A DNA stretch of 13,503 nt from Podila epigama (taxonomy: Eukaryota; Mortierellomycota; Mortierellomycetes; Mortierellales; Mortierellaceae). A model generated the notes under the pieces. It worked only from the letters and a program-made list of their open reading frames with translations. It was not told where the DNA came from and did no database searches. Shown here piece by piece: positions 1-9,355 of this stretch. The position numbers and the translations under genes are program-made. The stretch lies in assembly GCA_015679605.1 (NCBI GenBank), contig JAAAVE010000791.1:1-13503 (forward strand), written 5' to 3'. Every line of letters begins with the position of its first letter. The first letter of the stretch is position 1.

Positions 1-271
1 CCCACCCAAACATGGTAATTTTTTCCATTGTCCCCCCTCCTCTCCCCTCACTGCTCGCGAGATTTCACTGATCCCAAAAATCAAAAATCAATCTTTCCAT
101 AGGCTTCTTTAAGTTGGACGAGTCTGCTGATGTGTTGTATTTCCTCCAAGGTCAAGACACGTTTGGAAACTGAAAATGATTGATTTTAATGTGTAGATTC
201 TATGGTACAAGATATAATATAATATACAGGGTATGCTAATAGAGGAGAAAAGAAAGAGCCAATTCAACACT
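1..271. other. Left-edge non-coding stretch
   Basis: No convincing gene is visible here. The right part lies just downstream of the stop of the minus-strand membrane-protein gene and should hold its 3' UTR. An AT-rich run with repeated TATAAT-like words at about 211-227 is a plausible place for its poly(A) site, but I see no AATAAA. An 8-bp palindrome, CTCGCGAG, sits at 54-61. Whether the far left belongs to a neighbouring gene's promoter cannot be told from the window. Confidence 0.5.
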
Positions 272-1390
272 CTACAAGGAGGTATGCTTCTTCTTCTTTA
301 GACCCAGGCGCTGTGCGAGGCTCTTCTTGCCACTGGATGATGAGCTATTGCTTGAGATGGAGCTGGAGCATGAGGCCGTCTTATCCGAACAAGGTTGTGG
401 CTCGAACTGAGGATGCAATTGATGCCACAATTGTGGGTGCGCTTGAAGCTGTTGAAGTTGCTGTTGAAGCAGCTGTTGCTGACGCTTGTGCTGATGAGGA
501 TGCATGATCTTGTGCAACAACTTTTTTGGGTTATTGTTATTACTATTGTTGTTGTTGTTGATGATGTAGTTGCTCTGTGTGTGCTGCGGATGGTCCGAGG
601 GGGGCAAGGCGCAGCGTGGAGGACTGAAATGCGTGGGCGATGCTGACAGAGGGACAGAGGGGTCGACTCGATTGATGTCAATTTTAGGCGGAATATGGAT
701 TCGCTTTGCCACCGTTTCTCCATTATTGGCAACAGCCGCTTTTCCTCCGAGGACCATCACTTGTTCATCAAAGGTGACTCTTTTGGTAGAGGCGTTGCTG
801 CTGGAGCCAGAGCCGGTGCAGGAGCCGGTGCTCGCCGAGGAACGCTGACTGCTGTACCAATGCGTGGCTTGGGCATGTGGAGTTGATTTGTCAAAGGAAT
901 GGCGACCGCGCGAAAGACTGCGCGCTTGCGCTTGCTCAGCCTCTTGTTCCGCTTCGAGATGTGTGATGTAATACGACTTATTGGCAGGGTCCATCGATCC
1001 GAGGTCGATTTCCATCGTCAAAAAGACTGCACCAAACAGAAAGCTCTCCCATTCGAACACAAAGGGTCTAAACGATTGGATCCAGTCTAGACTTTCAATC
1101 GTAATCATGATCGCGATCGAGTGAACGAGAGAGCAGAAGGCTGAGAGAAGGTAGAGGGTAAAAGCTTTGGCAGCAGCCATGGAGTATTGGACCATGACCG
1201 TGACGAGAGGGTGATGACGATCCATATCCATTTCATGGCCGAGGCAGGTGGTAAAGGCCAAGAGTGAACAGGAGCCTGCTGTATATGAAGCTGGTGATGA
1301 TAGTGATGATAGTGATGATGAGGCGAGGCGTTCGATTTGCTGTTGAGAGGGTGAACGAGTGAGGGTGGTCAAGGGCATAGGCCTGCGCAT
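272..1390 (-). CDS. Unrecognised membrane protein with disordered Q/N/S-rich tail
   Basis: This is a 372-aa uninterrupted frame and I do not recognise the family. Residues 1-40 are Ser-rich. Residues about 70-98 form a strong hydrophobic segment, and a second weaker one lies at about 109-126, followed by an acidic/Gln-rich stretch (LEAEQEAEQ, 145-153). The rest looks disordered: a Ser/Gly/Thr stretch (183-202), KRVTF at 203-207, an Asn run (278-287), Gln runs (304-315), a Ser run (342-353) and a basic end with KKKK at 365-368. KRVTFDE fits the RVxF docking motif of PP1 regulators (known motif class; function here is inferred). Met54, Met66 or Met71 are alternative starts, and an undetected intron is possible. 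The non-repetitive hydrophobic core and the clean single frame make it a likely real gene. The sequence upstream on its own strand is very pyrimidine-rich, like the leader of the tail-anchored gene at 9356-10108. Confidence 0.65.
   Translation of the reverse strand: MRRPMPLTTLTRSPSQQQIERLASSSLSSLSSPASYTAGSCSLLAFTTCLGHEMDMDRHHPLVTVMVQYSMAAAKAFTLYLLSAFCSLVHSIAIMITIESLDWIQSFRPFVFEWESFLFGAVFLTMEIDLGSMDPANKSYYITHLEAEQEAEQAQARSLSRGRHSFDKSTPHAQATHWYSSQRSSASTGSCTGSGSSSNASTKRVTFDEQVMVLGGKAAVANNGETVAKRIHIPPKIDINRVDPSVPLSASPTHFSPPRCALPPSDHPQHTQSNYIINNNNNSNNNNPKKLLHKIMHPHQHKRQQQLLQQQLQQLQAHPQLWHQLHPQFEPQPCSDKTASCSSSISSNSSSSSGKKSLAQRLGLKKKKHTSL
770..784 (-). other. RVxF-type PP1 docking motif in the membrane protein
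   Basis: These codons read K-R-V-T-F (residues 203-207), followed by D-E. The PP1 docking consensus is a basic residue, then V or I, any residue except P, then F or W, usually in disordered regions with nearby acidic residues. All of these conditions are met. It is a short linear motif, so chance occurrence remains possible. Confidence 0.4.
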
Positions 1391-2258
1391 GGCTATAGGA
1401 CTAGATAGAGTGGGTTATCGGCAGAAAACAAAGTGCTGTAGAAGAAAAGATGTAATGTAGTTGAGGCATCCACGAAAGGATGCTGATGTTGCTGATGTTG
1501 CTGATGGTTGATGGTGAAAGAATGAAGGGGAGGAAGAATGAATGGGGGGTATTTTAAAAGGGAATTGCCAAGAGATGTGAGCAATGAAAATTTTAGGTCG
1601 ACTATGAAGAGTGGGGGCTGTTGTGGTGGTACAGAAGTCATACGATGACGAATGAGTGCGTGATGGGTGATGTGAGCAAGGAGAGTCGACAATTTTGAAA
1701 ATGTTCAGTTGTAGACAATGAATGAAGTATGCGAAATGAAGAGATGAGATGAAGAGTTGAGATGAAGAGATGATGAAGAAGAAGAAGAAGGAAAAGAAGA
1801 AGCAGAAGTAGAAGAAGTAAAAGTAGAACAAGAAATGAAGAAGAAAAGATAAAGAAGGCAATTTTCCCTCGGATGACAAAGCGCCGACTTCATTCCGTAA
1901 ATTCTTTTTTGCCACCAAGCAAAAGGTGTAGTGGTAAAATGAATCGGAATGGGGTGGAATGGGTCGCATTGCATTAAATTATTGCACGGGGGGGATAAAA
2001 ATCATGCCGTGTCATATGAAAAGATCCTTTTCACTTATGACAGCATGATGAACGTAGCGGCAAAATATTTTTTTTTTTTTTCTTCTCTCCCCCCAAACCC
2101 AGATGGCCCAACACACCCTCCTCCTCCTCTCCAAACCAGTTATCTCTGAAGGAGTTGAAAATAACAAAACATCCTTTTTGCGGACACTTTATCAAGTGGG
2201 AATAACTCATTCATTCCATATTGAATGATATTAGAATAAACAACAAAAAACACCTTTC
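1391..2258. other. 868-bp intergenic region with long pyrimidine/purine-asymmetric leader
   Basis: This lies between the start of the membrane-protein gene and the stop of the FSP1-type gene, both on the minus strand, so it should hold the promoter and leader of the first and the 3' UTR of the second. From 1737 to 1858 the plus strand is almost pure A/G/T with only two C residues (1803, 1829); the transcribed sense strand is therefore a CT-rich leader. A 9-bp unit (tgctgatgt) is repeated about three times at 1481-1507. A T-run occupies roughly 2066-2081. Open frames here translate to Phe/Ser homopolymers and are not genes. Confidence 0.5.
1737..1858. repeat. Purine-rich (GAA/GA) low-complexity tract
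   Basis: A 120-bp tract made of GAA, GAAG and GATGA units with strong strand asymmetry. It lies 350-470 bp upstream of the minus-strand gene at 272-1390. It may be part of a CT-rich promoter or untranslated leader on that strand. Such tracts can form triplex structures; that is general knowledge and is not shown here. Confidence 0.6.
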
Positions 2259-3650
2259 TCAGTTGACCCTCATATCCTTGAGGATTTTGCCAATCATCAA
2301 ATCCTTCGACTTGAACAACCGCGAGAAAAAGTTGCCAAAGTGTGTTCCAAACAGAGGCAAGTCAACCACACCCGTCGTCGGCCCAGTCGCCAGACACATC
2401 ACTGTAGGTGGCTCAGTACCATTGACCAACTTCACATCACCGCTGCTGCACTTGTTCTTCTTCTTCTTCTTCCCTTCCTCCTCCTCCTCCTCGTTCTGGA
2501 TCAACGCTAAAATGTTCTTGCCCGCTGCTGGTGCCGAGTACGAGCAAGCCACCGCGGTCTGCATTTTTCCAAAATCAGAACAATCACCGATGGCAAAGAT
2601 ATGGGTCAACCCTTCCTGGTCCAGTTGCAGCGTCTTGCGGACCTTGATCGTCTTCCTATCGGCGTTCACAAGTTGGCTCGAGTCAAAGGAAAGGTGATTG
2701 GCGGGCTTGAGGGTAGAGAGATAATCGGTGTTGACACGGTTCCCGATCGCAAGGAATTGCATATCGGACTCGAGCACTTGGCCAGTCGACAAACGGATCG
2801 AACGAGGTGCAACCTGAATCGAGTTGACAAACGTCAGGCCTTCGATGGCTACCCTTTCATTGAGAACAACATTCACGCCAAGAGTCTTCAAATGGCGCAA
2901 TGTCTCTGCCTTCAATGCATCCGAATAACCAGGGTAATCAATAAGAGTGGGAGTGGCATGCAACAATGTCACATCCTTGTCTTGATGAGCTGTCTTGATC
3001 TCACCCGCAAGCTCCACACCAGAAGCACCACCACCCACCACCACCACTTTCTTGGCCGTGACAAGGTTCTTTCGCGCTTTGTCAAGAATGACCTTGGCCT
3101 CTGCTGAAGTATCAACATCAAATTTGCCTGGCGACGGGTTCTGAGCACCAGTGCAAAGTGCCAAGTAATCGAACGGAACGGTCACCCCCGAGGTCAGAAC
3201 GACATGGTGATGATGGACCTCAGAGATGGTACCCTGGATGATTTTATGGATTGAATCTTTGGGGAAGAGAGTAGTGTATGGAATCCAGACTTGCTTGGCA
3301 TACTCTGCATTGACCAGAGCTCGGTAGGAGCCGATGCAATGGTAACGAGCGTCGCGTCTATTTTTTTTGTAGTGGTAGTAGAAGTAGTATAAGTAGTATT
3401 AGCAATAGAAGTAGTAATAGATTGAAAAGTGAACAAAATAATATCTTTGGTCTGTAGAATGAAGTGTTTGCTTTTAGCTAATGGAGTTCAACGTTGAACA
3501 ATTCGTTGTAGCCATATACATTTTTTTTTACCTTTCTATCAACGTAATTTCAATGTCTTGGTTTTGGTTTTCAGTGGACTTGAGGAGCTCGTTGATTACA
3601 GTGACACCTGCATAGGATCCACCGACGACGACAATCTTTATTGGAGACAT
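2259..3650 (-). CDS. AIFM2: AIFM2/FSP1-type FAD-dependent NAD(P)H:quinone oxidoreductase
   Basis: This is a two-exon gene: exon 1 3650-3532, intron 3531-3358 (174 nt, GTAAAA...TAG), exon 2 3357-2259. The joined product is 405 aa. The split Arg codon (AG|A) restores the frame. Residues 4-16 hold the first Rossmann motif (IKIVVVGGSYAGV) for FAD. Residues 144-160 hold the second (VVVVGGGASGVELAGEI) for NAD(P)H. Residues 293-298 read IFAIGD, the second FAD contact of the pyridine nucleotide-disulfide reductase fold. Order and length match AIFM2/FSP1 (AMID) proteins, which reduce ubiquinone or vitamin K and suppress lipid peroxidation; a related fungal NADH oxidase is the alternative. Residue 2 is Ser, so the N-myristoylation seen in human FSP1 is not possible. 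No mitochondrial presequence is visible. A run of Glu then Lys (329-340) interrupts the fold before the conserved C-terminal part. It lies downstream of GCP4 on the same strand but has its own promoter region. Confidence 0.9.
2457..2492 (-). repeat. In-frame trinucleotide tract coding a Glu/Lys run
   Basis: Repeated GAG/GAA and AAG codons encode six Glu, a Gly and five Lys, residues 329-340 of the FSP1-type protein. The tract sits in the linker between the NAD(P)H domain and the C-terminal segment. It is a microsatellite and probably varies in length without shifting the frame. Confidence 0.75.
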
Positions 3651-3762
3651 GGTAGCTTGTAAAGCGTAGAGTGTAGAGATGAGATGTTTTTGCTTGTAGT
3701 TTGTTTGGTATTTATTTTTTTCTTGTAATTCTTGACATTACACCAAAGAGAAACAAGTCATC

Positions 3763-3770
3763 TTTTTATA
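3763..3770 (-). promoter_or_regulatory. TATA-like box for the FSP1-type gene
   Basis: On the minus strand this reads TATAAAAA, inside AATATAAAAAGATG, about 113 nt upstream of the ATG at 3650. The spacing suits a leader of roughly 60-90 nt. This is a sequence match only. Confidence 0.4.
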
Positions 3771-4258
3771 TTCTACAACTGGCCCATTGAAAAGGTTGGA
3801 AGTATGGAAGGATGGATAATCTAGTGCAAGGAGAACCAAGGGGCTTTCGAAGTGTGAGCAAAGTAAAAAACAAAAAAAAAGGTCCACGTAACAAAAAACC
3901 GATCAGCCTGGAATCCGAAGGAAAAGGTTCCATTATCAGCATAGGTTAATAGGAACCGCACGGACACGGGCATCTATCCGGGAAAAAAGAACTGACAAAT
4001 TCAACCAGCCCCAAGAACCTCTTCTCTAGTCATGTTTCCAATTAGCGAGGAATAACATGTTTTTTTTTTTTTTTGTCAGCATAAGGGGGTCACAATTATT
4101 TCACGCAAACAGCTTTCTTGTTTGACAACTATAAATCACACTGAAAAATGAAAAAGAAGCTTTGCCCAACCAACTTTCTTGGTTTTTCCCATTTGTTGGA
4201 TTTTCCTGTTCTGTTGAAACTTGAAACGTCCAGATCTGACATCTTTTTGCGCCTCTTC

Positions 4259-4277
4259 CTTCTGAGCCTGTCAGAAG
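4259..4277. repeat. Short inverted repeat in the GCP4 3' flank
   Basis: CTTCTGA, a 5-nt spacer, then TCAGAAG: perfect 7-bp arms. It lies 55-73 nt beyond the GCP4 stop codon, so it would fold as a hairpin in the GCP4 3' UTR if the transcript extends that far. No poly(A) signal was recognised beside it. Confidence 0.4.
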
Positions 4278-4331
4278 ACAGCATGGTGTGCTACAAAAAA
4301 AAACAATAGAAAAACAAGTTTCCTCAATCCT

Positions 4332-7116
4332 TTAATCTTGCTCGTCGGTCACGCCATTGAACCGCATGCTCTTGGAAAACTCTAGTCTTAGAAGCAATTG
4401 GTCCACCTGACGGGCCATCTCGAACGTTTGGGGTCTATTTCCTAGCAGACTACTACCTAGGCCTGACGTACTCCGTTTTAGCAATGGGCCATCTCCTAGA
4501 CCACCCGACTTTGATACCGTCGAGAGGTCCGTAAATAGTTGGTCAGTGTCCTCGCGAAACGTCTATGTCAATTCAGGAATGGAGAGGAGAGTGCAACAAT
4601 AATAAAAACGGTGTCAGCTTTTCATCATCGCATCGCCATAGTATAAACTCCTCATCTTGTAAAAGGAAAAAAGGAAGGAAAAAAAAGTGCACCTCTACTT
4701 ACTTTGCTCAAATGCATTATATCTGTCCAATCTTCCCACATCTTTTCATCTTGGTCGTCTCCAAGTCCAGCTCGGAAACCACCTTCTTGCCCACCACCAC
4801 CCCCTGTTGTTGTGGCCCTACGAGAAATAATGCCACAAAAGGCTTCTGTACTCATGATAATGTTCTTGAGCAATTGTGAAAGATTCTGTGACGTGAGGAG
4901 ACACGCCCGACGGATCTCGTACAACGCCTCTGCATGTGAATTGTGAATCGAGTCAAAGGTTTGCGATGACGCTGTAGTCGTCCCAGATACCCCCAATGAG
5001 CCCTTGGTACTCGAGTCAGACTTGTGCGTTGTAATGGTTTGAAGCAGAGAGTCGTACGTCGGCCCAATCACATCAGCCTATATCGATTGAATGCATTAAG
5101 TATTGCTCATGAGTACCACACAGTAGGAAATATCCTTCATATAAGTAAATGGTTGATACATGGTAAAAAAAAAGGTTAGTCACGTACTTGGAGATACGCC
5201 CATAGACAATCCACTACAAAGGCCATGTCTGCTCGAATGGCACCGACATGCTTGATCATCTCTGACTCTTGCAGGTCCAAGTCAGTTTTATCCGTGGTGG
5301 TATCCTCAACGGCTCCAGCCGCTGACGATTGATGTTGTTGTTGCTGCATAGGTGCCTGGCGCTTGAATAACAAAAGCCCGTGCATCTTGATGGCTCTCTT
5401 TTTCCTCGCACAAAGCCCTTGGCTCATTGCCTTGACATGAATCCAGGCCTGTTGTAACTTGACCTGAGCTTTTCGTACTGTGATCAGAAACGCAAACATG
5501 TCCCCATACTGGGAGAGATCCTCTGACGTAAGAAAAAAATCCAGCGGCCACGAAAGTGTATAACACAACCGCACCGGGATACCAAGCAATTGGTCATCAA
5601 ACATACCACCCTGTCCACTCGCCTCGCCCCCACTGCTCTCCAGACTCGATTGCAAACGCAAGTCATAACTATACAAAGACGGATCCTCCTCGCGCGCGAT
5701 GGATCGTGTTCCTCGAGCAGCTTTCGTCAACATCCCTCCCAGATCATGATCACGGATAGAAACAGCGCCCGCGCTGTTTATATTCTGTCCTAGTCGCGAG
5801 AGTCGGTTCCGCTTGAAATCTTCCAGTCCATCTATCAGCTTGAGTGCAAATTCACCATCGCCCAGAAGAAAGTACCGCCTAAAAGACTCGATAGCCGACA
5901 CCACACGGTCTCCGACTTGGACAACCACCCACAAGTGATTGGCAATGTCCGTCCTGATTTGGTGGATGGCATGTGTGAGTTTGTTTAGCATAAGAGCGCC
6001 TGAGAGTGTTGTCATGTCGGTTTGAGTAGATGCAGTTGTCGAAGGCGATGGCTGCACGATGAACGGTAACATTAGGTTTAGATGTTTTTGAGTCAAAGCT
6101 GGAGGGATAGCTATAGGTTTTGGCTTGGCTTGTTTGCTGGTGGCAATAGACTTTCCGATAAAAAGCATAGCCTGCGCGAGCGAGGCGGGTATCATAGTCG
6201 GTAGCATTCTGTCGTCGATCGCGTATTCAGCCTGCCACTTTTCGTGTCCTATTTTTTGTGGGCGCAACGATCCTGACTGTTGTTGTTGTTGCTGCTGTGA
6301 TGACGACGACATTCGGTGACGTAAAGATGTCGATCCTCGTAACCTTGACTGAAAGAGACCGAGACTGTCACCATGATTGCCTCCTCCTTCGATTGTTGGC
6401 TGGAGAGCATATATAAAAAACTCGTCAAAGGGATCCTGGATCTGCCCGTAAATGACCCATGACACAATCTGACGCATCATCACAGCTTGACAACCTTGAA
6501 GAAGGTCGGTCATCCACTCCTTCTGAATAGGTACTCCAGAGGCTGCCTTATCCTGAAGCAGATCAATTAGTTTCCCACCCGAGTATGGCATTCTTTCCTC
6601 ACTTTCGGGACTGACACAATATCCTGCTCGGATTTCGGTAATGAGACTGGCGATCGCTGGGAAAACAAGTTGGAAAGGTGCGAATCGTGCAGAGATGGTC
6701 GACAATGGTACCATCCCACCGAGATTGTCCTGCCCAGAGAGTATACCCGCTTCTGTTTGGATGATAGTGTCGCGATAACTTTCTAACTTGACTTGAAGCG
6801 TGTTCGTCATCGCTTTAAGATACAGGCTTTGGTAGGGTTGTCTAGATGGCAAGGGTGTTGCTGACAATGATGATGATGATGACGACGAGCTCGACACCGT
6901 AAACGGGGTGGGTGTCTTGTACGTGGCGATAAATTCATTAAACTCTTTAAAATAGAATCCTAGTTGCGCGAGTCTGTCGAGTCCTTCCTTCTCGGCCGGG
7001 TGTAATAGAGGAAAGTCATGAACTGCAAACGTTGTTGCTTGCATGGGCTCTGGCGGGTACGGTCGAAAGATGTCGCCAGGATACCCTGAAAGGGTAATGA
7101 GAAGTTCGTGGAGCAT
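4332..7116 (-). CDS. GCP4: Gamma-tubulin complex component 4 (Spc97/Spc98 family)
   Basis: This has three exons: 7116-5188, 5077-4703 and 4562-4332, with phase-0 introns of 110 nt (GTACGT...TAG) and 140 nt (GTAAGT...TAG). The product is 844 aa. It starts MLHELLITLSGYPGDIF, nearly the opening of GCP4 proteins. Family blocks follow in order: SWVIYGQIQDPFDEFFI (219-235) and LPTMIPASLAQAMLFIGKSI (305-324) in the N-terminal GRIP1 half, then FRRYFLLGDGEFALKLID (412-429) and VRLCYTLSWPLDFFLT (515-530) in the C-terminal GRIP2 half, which binds gamma-tubulin. The last exon gives the typical ending (ARQVDQLLLRLEF). GCP4 joins GCP5/6 in gamma-tubulin ring complexes that nucleate microtubules at spindle poles. 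It is longer than the roughly 670-aa animal form because of low-complexity inserts (Ser run 75-83, Gln run 274-280, Gln-rich 588-597, Gly/Ser-rich piece in exon 2). It is divergent from DPH7. Confidence 0.95.
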
Positions 7117-7340
7117 TTTCTTTTCAAAAACGCGTTGGATACTGCTAGGTCAGAATCGTGATTGTTATTGGGTTTCTCATGCAGGAGGGTTGGTTGTCCT
7201 GAATGAAGAAAAAGGTTTTCCTTTTGACAATGGTTGAGAGTTGAAGTAGTGGCTTAGTTCTTTTTTTCTTTTCGTGGCAAAAAAAAAAAAAAGCTTTGCT
7301 TCATTGCTTCAAGCGCTGTTGATTCAGAGCGACTTTCACA
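7117..7340. promoter_or_regulatory. Shared divergent promoter between GCP4 and DPH7
   Basis: Only 224 bp separate the GCP4 ATG (minus, 7116) from the DPH7 ATG (plus, 7341), so one region must serve both. It contains a T-run (about 7260-7267) and an A-run (about 7280-7293) flanking TTTCGTGGC. No TATA box is evident in either direction, as often with housekeeping genes. Confidence 0.6.
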
Positions 7341-9263
7341 ATGGCCATGAATCCACCATCCATTGACTCGGACGACACCATTTACAGTGCAGACAGCATC
7401 GAGTTTTGTCCATTTCCTAGTCATGCTCATCTTTTAGCCTGTGGCACTTACCAGTTAGCCAAGGATGAGTCAGAGGAGGCAGCGCCGTCACCAGAACAAG
7501 TCTCTCAGAAGACAGACGATAATACAAAATCCGGTGCGGACACTGACACTGACACTGACACCGACAGCGATGACGATGAAGAAGAGAGAGTCGACAAGCC
7601 AATGCTGCGACTTGGAAGACTCCTTGTTTACGATGTTAGTAAAACAGATCAAGGCATAAGGAAGCTGTAAGTCTATCCTCGATCTATCCCACTTTTATAC
7701 ATTGGAGAATAACATTGATACCAGGAAATATAGTAATCTGAGATGTTTGCCGTTCATTCCAACTTAGTGATAACAAAAGTTGCACCGAGACTGCCGCCAT
7801 TCTTGATATGAAATGGTATAAAAGATGCTCTACACTTTTTTTTTTGTTCTTTCTTGTTCGTTAGTATAACATACGAGCTAATCCTAAAATTTTCATGTAC
7901 TTCATACATTGGATCAGGTCGCACCAACTCATCAACGGACATCCAACATTGGGGGTCGCAGATGCCTCGGGTGATCTCAGCCTCTACCAGTTCAAATCTG
8001 ATGGCCACGATCTTGAGCTAGCCATGAAATACCAAACGAACGAAAGCAACAAGTTGGCTTTGTCTCTTGATTGGTCAAATCGCGTGGGCTCCAGGTAATT
8101 ATTCTATTGAGAATTCATAAATTAGCCTTTTTTTTGGTGCAACTATGACAATGTTGAGATATGCCGTTATCTAAAAAAGAATCGCGTCTTTGTCCTTTTT
8201 TTTTTTTTTTTTTTTTTACAGCAACGAAACGCGGATTGCCGTCTCTTTGAGTTCTGGCGACATTACCATCTTGGATTTGGACCCTACTTCATTGAACTTA
8301 CAGGAGAATCTCACATGGCATGGACATGATCTCGAAGCATGGATCGTTGGCTGGAACTACCATGATACCAATGTCTTGTACACTGGAGCAGACGATTGCC
8401 GTCTCAAGGGCTGGGACCTTCGCATGGACTGTAGCTATGCCACTTTTACCAGCAAAGCGTAAGAAAATCGATTGCGTTGCCCGAACATGAATGAGGTCTT
8501 GTATATTATCCAATGCTTTTTCAACATTGACTAATTACAAATTATCGTCTTATCTTCTCTTCCTCCTCCTCCTCCTCCCAATGGACTCGTTTACAGGCAC
8601 CAAATGGGAGTGTGTAGCATTCAATCCAATCCTCATGATGAACATATCTTGGCAACCGGAAGGTAGGATGCAGTGAAACCGAAGACGCCTTCCCGATTGT
8701 GTGTGTGTGTGAGAGAGATATGCTAATGACTTTCCTTTCGCTTAATTTGCCTACATTATAGTTATGATGAATCGATTCTCATCTGGGACACTCGATCCAT
8801 GCGCCAACCATTAGGAACGACTGAGATAGGAGGCGGTGTTTGGAGGTTGAAGTGGCATCCGAACCGCAAGGATGTAATCCTAGCAGGATGCATGCATAAC
8901 GGATTCCATGTGATAACTTATGATGGTAATCTTGAGCAGATTTTTTTTTTTTTTTTGTACAATATGAACTCAATCCATGTCAAAATGCTGATAAGGTGAA
9001 CACTCTCTCTTCCTTCTTTTTGATGATAGATGAATGGTCTAGTACAATCGTCTCGAGTTTTATGGAGCACGAGAGTCTCGCATACGGATGCGATTGGTCG
9101 TACGAGAAGCCCGAGAAGGAGGAGTTCCCTCTGGTGGCAAGCTGTTCCTTCTATGACCACCTCATTCATCTTTGGTGAGTTCTTTAAACATTTGTCCTTT
9201 TAACTTTTTTTCTGACTCTTTTTCACGCCGTCTTTTATTTGTAGGCGTCCTGAGGCCCTTTGA
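7341..9263 (+). CDS. DPH7: Diphthine methylesterase, WD40 protein DPH7/WDR85
   Basis: There are eight exons: 7341-7666, 7768-7815, 7918-8094, 8222-8458, 8597-8662, 8762-8925, 9030-9174 and 9245-9263. Introns are 101, 102, 127, 138, 99, 104 and 70 nt, all GT-AG. The joined frame is 1182 nt, 393 aa. Family blocks reappear at every junction: YSADSIEFCP and LLACGTYQL near the start, [76 protein letters not shown] (split over exons 4-6), GGGVWRLKWHPN, and CSFYDHLIHLW at the end. DPH7 is a WD40 propeller that removes the methyl ester from methylated diphthine on elongation factor 2, so that DPH6 can amidate it to diphthamide; it acts in the cytosol. An Asp-rich tract (about residues 67-82) is inserted between the first two blocks. 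Met3 is an alternative start. The last exon codes only six residues plus the stop. Confidence 0.95.
7540..7584 (+). repeat. Tandem GACACT repeat coding a Thr-Asp run in DPH7
   Basis: About four hexamer units (gacact, last one gacacc) followed by GAC/GAT-rich codons encode TDTDTDTDSDDDEEE. It lies in a loop of the propeller outside the conserved DPH7 blocks, so it is probably a variable acidic insertion. Confidence 0.65.
8196..8221 (+). other. T22 run joined to the acceptor of DPH7 intron 3
   Basis: Twenty-two T residues run directly into ACAG, the 3' splice site of intron 3 (8095-8221). This is an extreme polypyrimidine tract with no spacer other than ACAG. Confidence 0.7.
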
Positions 9264-9355
9264 TCTTTTGTTCGTCTCCTATGAATGAGCCCGCTTTTCA
9301 ACCCATCATGCCAAAATAGAACCAACCGCATGTACTTGTAATATATTTTTTTTAC
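9264..9355. other. Tail-to-tail 3' flank of DPH7 and the tail-anchored gene
   Basis: Only 92 bp separate the two convergent stop codons, so the two 3' UTRs probably overlap. An AT-rich core near 9340-9358 (TGTAATATATT followed by T8) could serve polyadenylation in both directions. No canonical AATAAA is present. Confidence 0.5.

Larger units (their letters stand above)
3651..4331. other. Intergenic region: FSP1-type promoter and GCP4 3' flank
   Basis: No gene is seen in these 681 bp. The left part is the promoter and leader of the FSP1-type gene, and the right part is the 3' UTR of GCP4. Visible items are a TATA-like box (3763-3770), spaced inverted arms GGTTCC/GGAACC (3926-3931 and 3952-3957), a T-run at about 4060-4075, and a compact inverted repeat at 4259-4277. 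I found no tRNA-like clover leaf or A/B boxes. Confidence 0.5.

Noticed and set aside
1481-1507. Tandem 9-bp tgctgatgt repeat
   Set aside because: Ordinary simple-sequence DNA similar to other trinucleotide-like repeats in this window.
1415-1969. 184-codon minus-strand frame upstream of the membrane-protein gene
   Set aside because: Its translation is a Phe/Ser/His-rich low-complexity product of the CT-rich tract, with no domain or conserved pattern.
2221-2697. 158-codon plus-strand frame
   Set aside because: Antisense to the C-terminal coding part of the FSP1-type gene; Phe and Ser runs come from the Glu/Lys microsatellite read backwards.
2601-3107. 168-codon plus-strand frame
   Set aside because: Antisense shadow of exon 2 of the FSP1-type gene, whose identity is secure.
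3926-3957. GGTTCC/GGAACC inverted arms
   Set aside because: Six-bp arms with a 20-nt spacer are expected by chance in a window of this size.
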